A DNA stretch of 13,494 bases, from the NCBI GenBank assembly GCA_946479205.1, contig CAMLFJ010000026.1, positions 1 through 13,494 on the forward strand. The letters run 5' to 3'. The position numbers and the translations under genes were made by a program. The notes below the pieces were generated by a model. That model was not told the DNA's origin, ran no database searches, and saw nothing but the letters and a program-made list of their open reading frames with translations. Position 1 is the first letter of the stretch. Each line of letters opens with the position of its first letter. This document shows, piece by piece, positions 1 through 6,714 of the stretch. This DNA comes from an uncultured bacterium (GTDB taxonomy: Bacteria > Methylomirabilota > Methylomirabilia > Rokubacteriales > CSP1-6).

Positions 1-2
1 AC

Positions 3-809
3 CATCCGCTGCGCATCGCCGAGGAGGTCGCCACCGTCGACCACATCAGCGAGGGGCGCTTCGAGTTCGGCATCGGCCGCAGCGGCGTCGTGCGCACCTA
101 CGACACCTACGGGGTGCGCTACGACGAGAGCCAGGCGCGCTTCCGCGAGGCACTCGACATCATCCGGCGGGCGTGGACGGGCGAGCCGTTCAGCTACGAG
201 GGCGAGTTCTATCGCGTCCGGGACGCGACGGTCGCTCCCCGCCCCTACCAGGTGCCCCATCCCCCGATCCGGATGGCGGCCACCAGCGACGAGACGTTCC
301 CGGCGGCCGGGCGCCTCGGCCTGCCCATCTTCGTGGGGCTCCGGGCCACCGAGATCGCCGACCTGCGGGCCCAGCTCGTTCCGTACCGCGAGGCCTGGCG
401 GGAGGCGGGCCATCCGGGCCGGCCGAGCGTCTACCTGCGGATCCCGGTCTACGCCTCGCCCACCGCCCGCGGCGCGGTGGAGGAGCCGCGCGAGAGCCTG
501 ACGTCCTTCTTCGCCCGCCAGACCGAGCTGGCCCGCAGCGCGGTGGGACGCGCCGGCGCCGGGCCCGCCGACCGGCGCCGCATGCAGGCCGAGCGGATGG
601 CCGCCCTCTCCTACGACGACATGCTCGCCCGCAAGGTGGTCTTCGGCACCGCGCCCGCGATCGTCGATCGCCTGACCGCGCTCCGCGAGGAGCTCCAGCT
701 CGACGGCATCGTGGCCGAGCTGAATCCGGGTGGCCGCATTCCGCAGGCGCTCGAGACCCGGAGCCTCCAGATCCTCGCGCGCGACGTCCTGCCCGCCCTC
801 AAGGCCTGA
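3..809 (+). CDS. LLM-class flavin-dependent oxidoreductase, 5' end missing
   Basis: The reading frame is open from base 3, so the gene begins upstream of the window; about 268 residues are visible, against roughly 330-400 for the family. The first visible residues, HPLRIAEEVATVDHISEGR followed by FEFGIGRSG, are the conserved TIM-barrel segment of bacterial-luciferase-like monooxygenases (known family). A later APRPYQVPHPPIRMA stretch and the C-terminal GTAPAIVDRL segment are also typical of this class. Such enzymes use reduced FMN or F420 to oxygenate or reduce small organic molecules in the cytoplasm; the substrate cannot be read from the sequence. The stop at 807-809 is followed 9 nt later by the cyclase-family gene, suggesting co-transcription. 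An ATG at 90 is internal: the conserved barrel sequence upstream of it is clearly coding. I am sure of the family, not of the reaction. Confidence 0.93.
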   Translation, partial: HPLRIAEEVATVDHISEGRFEFGIGRSGVVRTYDTYGVRYDESQARFREALDIIRRAWTGEPFSYEGEFYRVRDATVAPRPYQVPHPPIRMAATSDETFPAAGRLGLPIFVGLRATEIADLRAQLVPYREAWREAGHPGRPSVYLRIPVYASPTARGAVEEPRESLTSFFARQTELARSAVGRAGAGPADRRRMQAERMAALSYDDMLARKVVFGTAPAIVDRLTALREELQLDGIVAELNPGGRIPQALETRSLQILARDVLPALKA

Positions 810-811
810 GG
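808..811 (+). promoter_or_regulatory. Shine-Dalgarno GAGG for the cyclase-family gene
   Basis: GAGG overlaps the upstream TGA stop and lies 7 nt before the ATG at 819. It supports that start codon and suggests translation continues from the upstream gene on one mRNA. Confidence 0.55.
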
Positions 812-818
812 CGACCAG

Positions 819-1766
819 ATGAGCGAAGCCGCGCTCCGCGAGATCGCGCTGAGCGTTCGCAACTGGGGGAAGTGGGGACCGGACGACGAGCTCGGCACCC
901 TCAACTACATCACCCCCGAGCGCATCGCGGCGGCGTGCCGTCTCGCCACCACCGGCAAGGTGTTCGCGCTCGGGATTCCCCTGGACCGCAACGGCCCCCA
1001 GAGCGGCACGCGCCAGCGCTTCAACCCGATCCACGCCATGTTCCGCGACGGGGGCGACGCCCCGAAGACGCCCGACGAGGTCCGGGCGATGGAGGGCTAC
1101 GGCGGCTCGGACGACTGGATCGTCATGCCCCTGCAGTGCGTGACCCAGTGGGACAGCCTGGCCCACATCTTCTACGAGGGGAAGATGTACAACGGCTACG
1201 ACGCCGCGCTCGTCACCAGCAGCGGGGCGTCGAAGAACAGCATCGACAAGACCAAGAGCCGCCTGGCCGGCCGCGGCGTGCTGCTCGACGTGGCCCGGCA
1301 CAAGGGCGTGAAGGCGCTCGAGCCCGGCTACGCGATCACGGTGGCCGACCTGGAGGCGACCGCCGCCGCCGAGCGCGTCGAGGTGCTGCCCGGCGACCTC
1401 CTCCTCGTGCGCACCGGCCACATGTCGCGTTATCTCGACCGGAACGACTGGCGGCACTACGACCTCGACCCGTTCCCCGGCCTCTCGGTGCACACCGCCC
1501 CGTGGCTGCACGCCCGGCAGATCGCGGCGATCGCGAGCGACAACTACGCGGTGGAGGTCCGGCCGTCCGAGATCGCGGGCTTCCGCAATCCCTTCCACGT
1601 GGTCGCGATCCCCAACATGGGCCTGACGCTCGGCGAGATCTTCTTCCTGGAGGAGCTCGCCGCCGACTGCGCGGCCGACGGCCGCTACGCCTTCCTGCTC
1701 GTCGCGCCCCCGCTGCCGGTGACGCGCGCGGTGGGGACGCCGATCAATCCGTACGCCTTGAAATGA
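819..1766 (+). CDS. Cyclase-family (kynurenine formamidase-like) hydrolase
   Basis: The 315-residue protein belongs to the putative cyclase / KynB / isatin hydrolase superfamily, metal-dependent enzymes that hydrolyse amide or lactam bonds (known family). The N-terminal WGKWGPDDELGTLNYITPE segment (about residues 16-34) is typical of the long subgroup. The metal motif region is QCVTQWDSLAH (residues 106-116). Compared with the canonical HxGTHxDxxxH, both leading His are Gln and the Gly is Val, while Asp112 and His116 remain. The C-terminal GLSVHTAPWLH (221-231) and the DNYAVE segment with Asp241 match the distal part of the fold. The ATG at 819 has a GAGG ribosome site 7 nt upstream. The gene sits between a flavin oxidoreductase and a methyltransferase, which suggests sequential modification of a small ring compound (inference). 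The specific substrate is unknown, and the substitutions may mean a changed metal site. Confidence 0.9.
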   Translation: MSEAALREIALSVRNWGKWGPDDELGTLNYITPERIAAACRLATTGKVFALGIPLDRNGPQSGTRQRFNPIHAMFRDGGDAPKTPDEVRAMEGYGGSDDWIVMPLQCVTQWDSLAHIFYEGKMYNGYDAALVTSSGASKNSIDKTKSRLAGRGVLLDVARHKGVKALEPGYAITVADLEATAAAERVEVLPGDLLLVRTGHMSRYLDRNDWRHYDLDPFPGLSVHTAPWLHARQIAAIASDNYAVEVRPSEIAGFRNPFHVVAIPNMGLTLGEIFFLEELAADCAADGRYAFLLVAPPLPVTRAVGTPINPYALK

Positions 1767-2401
1767 CCGATCGGGAGGAGGCGGGCCGGAAGGCGCTGGA
1801 GTTCTCGGAGAACCTCTGGAAGGACGGCGACTTCTGGGAGCTCGAGACCTCCGAGTACGAGCGGGTGCGGTACGCGCGCCTGCTCCAGATCCTGCGGGGC
1901 TCCCGCTATGCCCGCGGCCTCGAGCTGGGCTGCGGCGCCGGCTATTTCACCCGCCTGCTCGCCCCCCAGGTGGACCACCTCGTCGCCTACGACATCTCGC
2001 CGTCGGCGATCGAGCGGGCGCGCGCCGCGGGCGGGGCCGGCGACGCGGCGATCGAGTTCCGCGCGGGCAACGCGATGGACTACGCGTGGCGGGCCGAGGG
2101 GCCGTGGGACCTGGTGGTGATGAACGAGACGATCTGCTACCTCGGCTGGCTGTACTCCTTCTTCGACGTCGCGTGGTTCGCGTCCGAGCTGCACGCCGCG
2201 ACCCGGGCGGGCGGCCGCTTCCTGATGGCCAACACCCTCGACCGGCAGGGCTACGACAAGCTGCTCCTTCCCCACATCATCCGCACCTACCGCGACCTCT
2301 TCGTCAACGTGGGCTTCACGGTCGACCGCGAGGAGACGGTGGCGGGCACGAAGAACGGGGTGGAGTTCGAGACGCTGATCTCGCTCTTCGCCCGGCCCTG
2401 A
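1763..2401 (+). CDS. SAM-dependent methyltransferase, NodS-like
   Basis: This 212-residue class I methyltransferase has motif I LELGCGAGY at residues 53-61, an acidic residue ending strand 2 (Asp77 in AYDIS) and a motif II-like WDLVVMNETICYL at 115-127. The N-terminal FWELETSEYERVRY segment (24-37) closely resembles the start of NodS, the rhizobial N-methyltransferase acting on deacetylated chito-oligosaccharide. The family is known; the substrate here is not proven. The ATG at 1763 overlaps the upstream stop as ATGA and no Shine-Dalgarno is visible, so translation is probably coupled to the cyclase-family gene. An in-frame open frame extends far upstream, but it runs through the two preceding genes and is a shadow. 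The gene converges on the deacetylase gene with only 17 nt between the stops. It could alternatively act on the product of the upstream oxidoreductase and hydrolase. Confidence 0.88.
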   Translation: MTDREEAGRKALEFSENLWKDGDFWELETSEYERVRYARLLQILRGSRYARGLELGCGAGYFTRLLAPQVDHLVAYDISPSAIERARAAGGAGDAAIEFRAGNAMDYAWRAEGPWDLVVMNETICYLGWLYSFFDVAWFASELHAATRAGGRFLMANTLDRQGYDKLLLPHIIRTYRDLFVNVGFTVDREETVAGTKNGVEFETLISLFARP

Positions 2402-2418
2402 GCGGGCGCGCGGCCCGG

Positions 2419-3123
2419 TCAGGCCTGGGTCGCGGCGAGCTGCTCGACCGCGCGGGCGAGCTGGTGATAGCTGATGAGGTGTACCCCCAGCTCCCCGAGC
2501 AGCGCGGGCAGGCGCGGATCGGCCAGGGTCTCGAGCTCCCACTCGCGGTCCAGGTCGTACACGTAGGTCGCGGTGGCGTCGTGGTAGCCGGGGTGCACCG
2601 CCAGCTCGTAGATGCCCCGCTGCACCTCGGTGGACACGATGTGGCTGAACGCCTCGAAGCTCACCTTCGCGGGCTGCGACACCCCGTATTCCCACTGGCC
2701 GTAGAAGCCGCCCTTGAAGGTGACGGGGGGCCGGTCGCGGAGCGGCAGGCCGTACTCCCGCGCCAGCTCGAGGAAGCTCGGCTGGCAGGCCGGGCGCCGG
2801 TGCACGTGCTGGTGCGAGTCGAGATGGCTCGGGGGCCCGCCGGTCAGCTTCACGAAATGGTCGAACTGCCGGCGCAGCTCGCGGCGGCACACCGCCGGAT
2901 CGTCGAACTCCACCAGGCGCTGGGCCTCGTTCGTGAAGTTCACGTGCAGGCCGAGGGAGAGCCGCGGCCGCGTCGAGGCCAGGGCCACCGCCTCCACCGT
3001 CCCCGGGGTGTTCACCATGAGGCCGGCCGAGGTCACCACGCCCTGGTCGTGAAGCCGCGCGACCGCGCGGTTCACGCCGCAACCGTACCCGAAATCATCG
3101 GCATTGATGATCAGGAACTTCAT
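2419..3123 (-). CDS. YdjC/ChbG-family carbohydrate deacetylase
   Basis: The 234-residue protein starts MKFLIINADDFGYGCGVN, the signature N-terminus of the YdjC/ChbG family (metal-dependent deacetylases of N-acetylated oligosaccharides such as chitobiose). Expected metal and catalytic residues are present: Asp9-Asp10, His60 (GLHVN), the HLDSHQHVH cluster (100-108) and His177 in AVHPGY. The length is normal to slightly short for the family (about 230-290). There is no signal peptide, so it probably acts in the cytoplasm, perhaps on a nucleotide- or lipid-linked sugar. It is the third gene of a minus-strand set, 17 nt after the glycosyltransferase, in which an ABC exporter comes first. An open frame continues upstream of the ATG at 3123 but overlaps the glycosyltransferase and lacks family sequence. 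Family is confident; the actual substrate is inferred from context only. Confidence 0.93.
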   Translation of the reverse strand: MKFLIINADDFGYGCGVNRAVARLHDQGVVTSAGLMVNTPGTVEAVALASTRPRLSLGLHVNFTNEAQRLVEFDDPAVCRRELRRQFDHFVKLTGGPPSHLDSHQHVHRRPACQPSFLELAREYGLPLRDRPPVTFKGGFYGQWEYGVSQPAKVSFEAFSHIVSTEVQRGIYELAVHPGYHDATATYVYDLDREWELETLADPRLPALLGELGVHLISYHQLARAVEQLAATQA

Positions 3124-3140
3124 CCCGGTCTGACCGTGCG

Positions 3141-4316
3141 CTACAGCGCGAGGTCCTCGAGAAGCTTCCGGCACACCCGGGAGGCCTCCAGGTACTCCTC
3201 GGCGATACCGCGGGCCGCGCGGCACGCGGCGGGATAGTCGGCCTCGATGGTCTCGATGGCGCCGACGATCTCGTCCATGTCGCGAAACCCGAACAGCCCC
3301 GTGCCGGTGGGCAGCACGTGCTCGAACCCGGTGCTCTGGGTGACCACCGGCTTGCCGGTGGCCAGGTAGCAGGCCGCGCGCTCGCTGAACCAGCCGCTGC
3401 GCAGCCGCACGTTCTGGTCCTTGGCCACCGTCCACTCCGCCCGCGAGGTGCGGAAGAACGCCTGGTACCTCCACGGATCCAGCGAGGCGGCGAGCGGGCT
3501 CGTGACCGCCCAGCCGTTGGCCCGCAGCCGCTCGCGGTCCGCCGCGTCGTCGATGTTGATCGAGAGCTCGAAGTGCTGCCGCGGCCGGCGGCGGGGCAGA
3601 TCGAGGAACTTCAGGAACTCGTGGTGCTTGCTCCAGCAGTAGGTCTCGCCGCGCCAGACCACGTCCTGTCCCGCCTGCTTCCAGTTGCCGATGGTCGTGT
3701 AGCTGCGGGCCGCCGGGTCGAACGCGGGGCGCCAGAGGTCGAGGTCCACCGGCTGGCGCGTCTTCAGATAGGTGACGTCGGGCGGGAGCGGCACCCCGCA
3801 ATCGGGCGCCCCGTAGTTCTCCCCGTAGGTCACGATCGTGTCGTGCGAGGCGAGCATGGTCTGGGTCTTCAGCGTGCCGGTCGCGATCTCCAGCTCGTTG
3901 GTGACCGGGTCGGTCTGGACGTAGACGCGCCGCGCGGCCAGGGAGTGCTCCTCGTTCAGCACGGTGGCCCCGCACAGGTTGATCAGCGCGTCGCAGCGGC
4001 GGTAGAGATCGCGCAGGCCGCCCGCGGACAGGCCGAAGCACTCCTCCCCGCCGCGGTAGAGCGGTCGGTAGGCCCAGCGGTCGCCGAGCCCGATGGCCGA
4101 CAGCGTCCGCTGCAGGTAGCGGGTGGCGTAGGACGGATCCTGGGTGATCGTGTCGGTGACGGGATCGTAGGGCCACGTGGCGTCGTCTTCCACGTACCAG
4201 ACCTCGTGCCCGAGCTTCTGGAAGCCGCGCAGCCAGTTGAGATAGAGCCACGTCTGGCCGCCGAAGGGGCAGCGGCCCATCATGCCGAGGACGACCAGGA
4301 TGCGCCGCCGGCCCAC
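3141..4316 (-). CDS. Glycosyltransferase, GT-B fold
   Basis: The 391-residue protein has the two-lobe layout of a GT-B glycosyltransferase. The N-terminal lobe begins RRILVVLGMMGRCPFGGQTW with a GHEVWYVED stretch at 36-44, a Rossmann-like strand and acceptor loop. The C-terminal lobe carries GWFSERAACYLATGKPVVTQSTGFEHVLPTG (about 308-338); this region, with Glu312 and the GKPVV turn, is the nucleotide-sugar binding part seen in GT4-like enzymes. No membrane segment is apparent, so it likely works at the inner face of the membrane. The start is a GTG at 4316, one nucleotide after the ABC transporter stop; without it the first beta strand would be lost. The close packing with an ABC exporter and a YdjC-type deacetylase argues for one glycan or glycolipid pathway. 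Donor and acceptor sugars are unknown. Confidence 0.85.
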   Translation of the reverse strand: MGRRRILVVLGMMGRCPFGGQTWLYLNWLRGFQKLGHEVWYVEDDATWPYDPVTDTITQDPSYATRYLQRTLSAIGLGDRWAYRPLYRGGEECFGLSAGGLRDLYRRCDALINLCGATVLNEEHSLAARRVYVQTDPVTNELEIATGTLKTQTMLASHDTIVTYGENYGAPDCGVPLPPDVTYLKTRQPVDLDLWRPAFDPAARSYTTIGNWKQAGQDVVWRGETYCWSKHHEFLKFLDLPRRRPRQHFELSINIDDAADRERLRANGWAVTSPLAASLDPWRYQAFFRTSRAEWTVAKDQNVRLRSGWFSERAACYLATGKPVVTQSTGFEHVLPTGTGLFGFRDMDEIVGAIETIEADYPAACRAARGIAEEYLEASRVCRKLLEDLAL

Positions 4317-4317
4317 C

Positions 4318-6156
4318 CTACCGGTCCTCCTGGACGGCGGCCGAGGCGGGCGGGGCCGCGCCGGGCTCGGCCTCGTGCCGACTCCAGAGCTGCGCGTAAG
4401 CGCCGCCCCGGGCCATCAGCTCCTCGTGGTTGCCCTGCTCGACGATGGCGCCTTCCTCGATCACCACGATGCGGTCGGCGCGCCGGGCGGTGCTCAGCCG
4501 GTGCGCGATCACGATCGCGCTCCGCCCCCGCAGCCGCTCTTCCAGGTTGTGCCAGACCTGGGCCTCGGTGGTCACGTCGAGCGCGCTGGTCGGCTCGTCG
4601 AGGATCGAGATCGGGGTGTCGCGGAGCAGCGCCCTGGCCAGGGCCAGGCGCTGGCGCTGCCCGCCCGAGAGGGTCGAGCCGTCCTCGCCGATCAGCGTGT
4701 CGTATCCCTCGGGAAGATCCTCGATGAAGGCTTCGGCCTCGGTGCGGCGGGCCGCCTCGCGCACCTTCGCGGGGTCGGGGTTCCGCGAGCCCCACGCGAT
4801 GTTCTCGTAGGCGGTGGCGCGGAAGATGATCGGCTCCTGGAGCATCAGGGTGACCTGCCGGCGGAGGGACGCCAGGCGGACCCGGCGCAGGTCGTGGCCG
4901 TCGATCGTGACGCGGCCGCGCTGGGGATCGAAGAAGCGCAGCACGAGGCCGGCCAGCGTGCTCTTGCCCGCCCCGGTCCGCCCCACGATCGCCACGTGCT
5001 CGCCGGGGGCGATGCGCAGGTCGATGTTCTGGAGCACCGGCCGGCCGTCGTCGTATGCGAAGCTCACGTTCTCGAACCGGATCTCGCCCACGACCGGCGG
5101 CAGCGTCACCGCGTCGGGCGCGTCCCGGACGTCGAGCTCGGTGTCGAGCACCGAGAAGACGCGCTCGAGGCCGACCCGCGCCGAGCTGATCTCGGCGAGG
5201 TTCTGGCTCAGGCTCAGGATCGGCTGGTAGAGATCCCGCAGGTAGGAGAGGAACACGGTGAGCTCGCCGATGGTGAGCGTCCCGCTCATCACCCGGAGCG
5301 CCCCGAGCCACACGATCGCCGCGGTGCCCGCGGCGAGCAGGGACTCCACCACCAGCACGAAGAGGGTCTCGGTCCCGTAGAGGCGCAGCGACAGCGCGAG
5401 GCTCCGCTCGCTGCCGGTGCGGAAGTCCTGCACCACGCGCTCCTCGCGGCCGTAGGCCTGGACCAGCTTCACCGCCCCGATCGCGGTCTCCGCGCGGCTG
5501 TAGAGCTCGCTCTCCGCCTGCTTGGCCGCGGTGGCGTGGCCGTGGATCCGGACCGTGAGCCAGCGGATGGCGAGGTAGAGCGGCGGGCACACCACCAGGG
5601 CCACGCACGCCAGCACCGTGTCGTAGCGCAGCATCACCACGAACATCCCGGTCAGCATCAGCGCGGCGCTGACCAGCGGCAGGGCCCCGTTCATCACGAT
5701 GCCCTGGATCGCGTACGTGTCGGCCATCACCCGGAAGAGCAGGTCGCCGGTCTGCTGCCGGTTGTGGAACCGGAGCGAGAGCTTCTGCAGGTGGGTCCAG
5801 ATCGCGATGCGCAGGTCGTTGACCATGCGCTGGCCCACGTCGATCGTCAGGTAATTTGCCAGCAGGGTGGTCATGCCGCGGCAGACCGCGATGAGCACGA
5901 TCGCGGCGGCGGCCAGCCCGAGCTGGGCCATCGCGTCGAGGTGCGCGAACCACGGCCCGAGGATGGCGGGCGGGGGCTTGCTGCTGAGGATGCTGTCGAG
6001 GACGATGGCCAGCGGCAGCGGCTTGGCGAGGTCGAGGGCGATCCCGACCGCGGAGAGTCCGAACCCCAGCCCCATGGGCGCCCGGTGGGGACGCGCGTAC
6101 CGGGCGATGCGCGGGAGCAGGGCCAGGAGGCCGCGCGATCCGGCTCCGCCGGTCAT
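4318..6156 (-). CDS. ABC exporter, fused membrane and ATPase domains (MsbA-like)
   Basis: The 612-residue half-transporter carries an N-terminal six-helix membrane domain (about residues 25-345; clear hydrophobic segments near 28-52, 77-98, 157-175, 178-199 and 265-287) and a C-terminal nucleotide-binding domain. All ATPase motifs are intact: Walker A GRTGAGKST (392-400), Q-loop Gln440 in LMLQEP, signature LSGGQ (496-500), Walker B ISILDE (516-521), D-loop SALD and switch His552 in IAHRLS. It should act as a homodimer in the inner membrane, exporting lipids, glycolipids, peptides or drugs (known for this class). The ATG at 6156 gives a normal-length family N-terminus. The stop is one nucleotide from the GTG start of the glycosyltransferase, so a glycan-linked cargo is more likely than drug efflux (inference). 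The 101 nt upstream hold no convincing promoter, so transcription may come from the DUF4286 gene. Confidence 0.95.
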   Translation of the reverse strand: MTGGAGSRGLLALLPRIARYARPHRAPMGLGFGLSAVGIALDLAKPLPLAIVLDSILSSKPPPAILGPWFAHLDAMAQLGLAAAAIVLIAVCRGMTTLLANYLTIDVGQRMVNDLRIAIWTHLQKLSLRFHNRQQTGDLLFRVMADTYAIQGIVMNGALPLVSAALMLTGMFVVMLRYDTVLACVALVVCPPLYLAIRWLTVRIHGHATAAKQAESELYSRAETAIGAVKLVQAYGREERVVQDFRTGSERSLALSLRLYGTETLFVLVVESLLAAGTAAIVWLGALRVMSGTLTIGELTVFLSYLRDLYQPILSLSQNLAEISSARVGLERVFSVLDTELDVRDAPDAVTLPPVVGEIRFENVSFAYDDGRPVLQNIDLRIAPGEHVAIVGRTGAGKSTLAGLVLRFFDPQRGRVTIDGHDLRRVRLASLRRQVTLMLQEPIIFRATAYENIAWGSRNPDPAKVREAARRTEAEAFIEDLPEGYDTLIGEDGSTLSGGQRQRLALARALLRDTPISILDEPTSALDVTTEAQVWHNLEERLRGRSAIVIAHRLSTARRADRIVVIEEGAIVEQGNHEELMARGGAYAQLWSRHEAEPGAAPPASAAVQEDR

Positions 6157-6257
6157 ACGAGTGCCCGGGGATGATCGAGTCTCATCGATGGTGTAACCCT
6201 ACTGCGAGCGTCGGCGTTCCCCGCCCGATTCCTCGGATTCTCGCACATCGGAGCCGA

Positions 6258-6590
6258 TCAGGGGTAGATCTGCCGGTACGCCAGCCGCGCGCGGTCCCCC
6301 GCCCCGCCGAAGCGGGCATTGTAGTCCCGGGTCATGGCCTGGAGCGTGTCCGAGCGGACGAAGGCCTGCAGCGACGCCTCGGAGTCGAACTCGTAGCAGA
6401 CCATGTACTGCCACGGCTCGGATCCGGCGTGGGCGCTCTCGAGCGGCAGCGCCGCGTAGCGTCGCATCCCGAGACAGCCCGGGACCTGGGCGGCCTCCTT
6501 CGAGCGGACGGTGTCGTACCACTGGTTGAAGGCCGCCTCCAGCTCGGGGGCGATGGTAGCCTTGACCACGAAGAGCGCCGGACGCGTCAT
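6258..6590 (-). CDS. DUF4286-like dimeric alpha-beta barrel protein
   Basis: This 110-residue protein looks like a small ferredoxin-like (dimeric alpha-beta barrel) protein of the DUF4286 type. The pattern is a first strand ALFVVKATIAPE, a helix EAAFNQWYDT with the characteristic WYDT segment (24-27), VPGCLGMRRY (36-45), a strand PWQYMVCYEFDS (59-70) and a final helix with LQAFVRSD. Related small barrels serve as monooxygenases or ligand-binding proteins, but no function is established for this group. The ATG at 6588-6590 is chosen because a GGAGG ribosome site lies 8 nt upstream; an in-frame extension upstream has no conserved sequence and contains the repeat DNA. It is divergent from the PLP lyase-like gene across a 124-nt regulatory gap, and 101 nt before the ABC exporter on the same strand. 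Confidence 0.82.
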   Translation of the reverse strand: MTRPALFVVKATIAPELEAAFNQWYDTVRSKEAAQVPGCLGMRRYAALPLESAHAGSEPWQYMVCYEFDSEASLQAFVRSDTLQAMTRDYNARFGGAGDRARLAYRQIYP

Positions 6591-6598
6591 TCTATGAA

Positions 6599-6603
6599 CC
6601 TCC
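6599..6603 (-). promoter_or_regulatory. Shine-Dalgarno GGAGG for the DUF4286-like gene
   Basis: On the minus strand GGAGG precedes the ATG at 6590 by 8 nt. It is the clearest ribosome-binding site in the window and fixes the start of this gene. It contrasts with several plus-strand genes that have none. Confidence 0.7.
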
Positions 6604-6626
6604 ACAGGGGATGAGCCTCCTCCCGG

Positions 6627-6673
6627 CGCACGGTAGCAGGTTGCGGCGACCGCACGGTAGCAGCTTGCGCCGA
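6627..6673. repeat. Tandem 23-nt direct repeat, candidate operator
   Basis: Two copies, at 6627-6649 and 6651-6673, match at 21 of 23 positions with a period of 24 nt (core CGCACGGTAGCAG then TTGCG). Each copy contains the inverted half-sites CGCA and TGCG separated by 11 nt, as expected for a dimeric regulator. The second copy ends 2 nt before the -35 box of the PLP lyase-like promoter, and the pair lies in the gap between divergent genes. Regulator identity is unknown; the repeat itself is directly visible, its role is inferred. Confidence 0.7.
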
Positions 6674-6675
6674 GA

Positions 6676-6704
6676 TTGCCGAGCCTCGGGCGCCGGGGTA
6701 TAAC
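6676..6704 (+). promoter_or_regulatory. Sigma-70-type promoter of the PLP lyase-like gene
   Basis: A -35 box TTGCCG (6676-6681), a 17-nt spacer and a -10 box TATAAC (6699-6704) match the housekeeping consensus well. The ATG follows at 6715, only 10 nt past the -10 box, so the mRNA leader would be about 2-5 nt long and cannot carry a Shine-Dalgarno. The 11 nt ending in the first TA of the -10 (6690-6700, GCGCCGGGGTA) recur at the promoter at 8770. Confidence 0.6.
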
Positions 6705-6714
6705 CTCGCCCATC

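Noticed and set aside
173..1762. Long plus-strand open frame running into the methyltransferase
   Set aside because: It overlaps two well-recognised genes in another frame and its translation is low-complexity Arg/Pro/Gly, typical of shadow frames in GC-rich DNA. Only the part from 1763 is real.
2402..2418. Bidirectional terminator between the converging methyltransferase and deacetylase genes
   Set aside because: The 17-nt gap is GC-rich but forms only short imperfect stems and has no T-run on either strand.
4282..6174. 630-codon plus-strand open frame opposite the ABC exporter
   Set aside because: The antisense frame mirrors third-position GC bias; the minus strand has every ABC motif, and the antisense product has no recognisable domain.
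6203..6245. Inverted repeat TGCGAG / CTCGCA between the DUF4286-like and ABC genes as a terminator
   Set aside because: Only 6-bp arms with a 31-nt loop and no T-run; expected by chance at this base composition.
6157..6257. Promoter for the ABC exporter operon
   Set aside because: The best minus-strand match is a weak GATCAT-like -10 without a credible -35, so I do not call it; transcription from the upstream gene is as likely.
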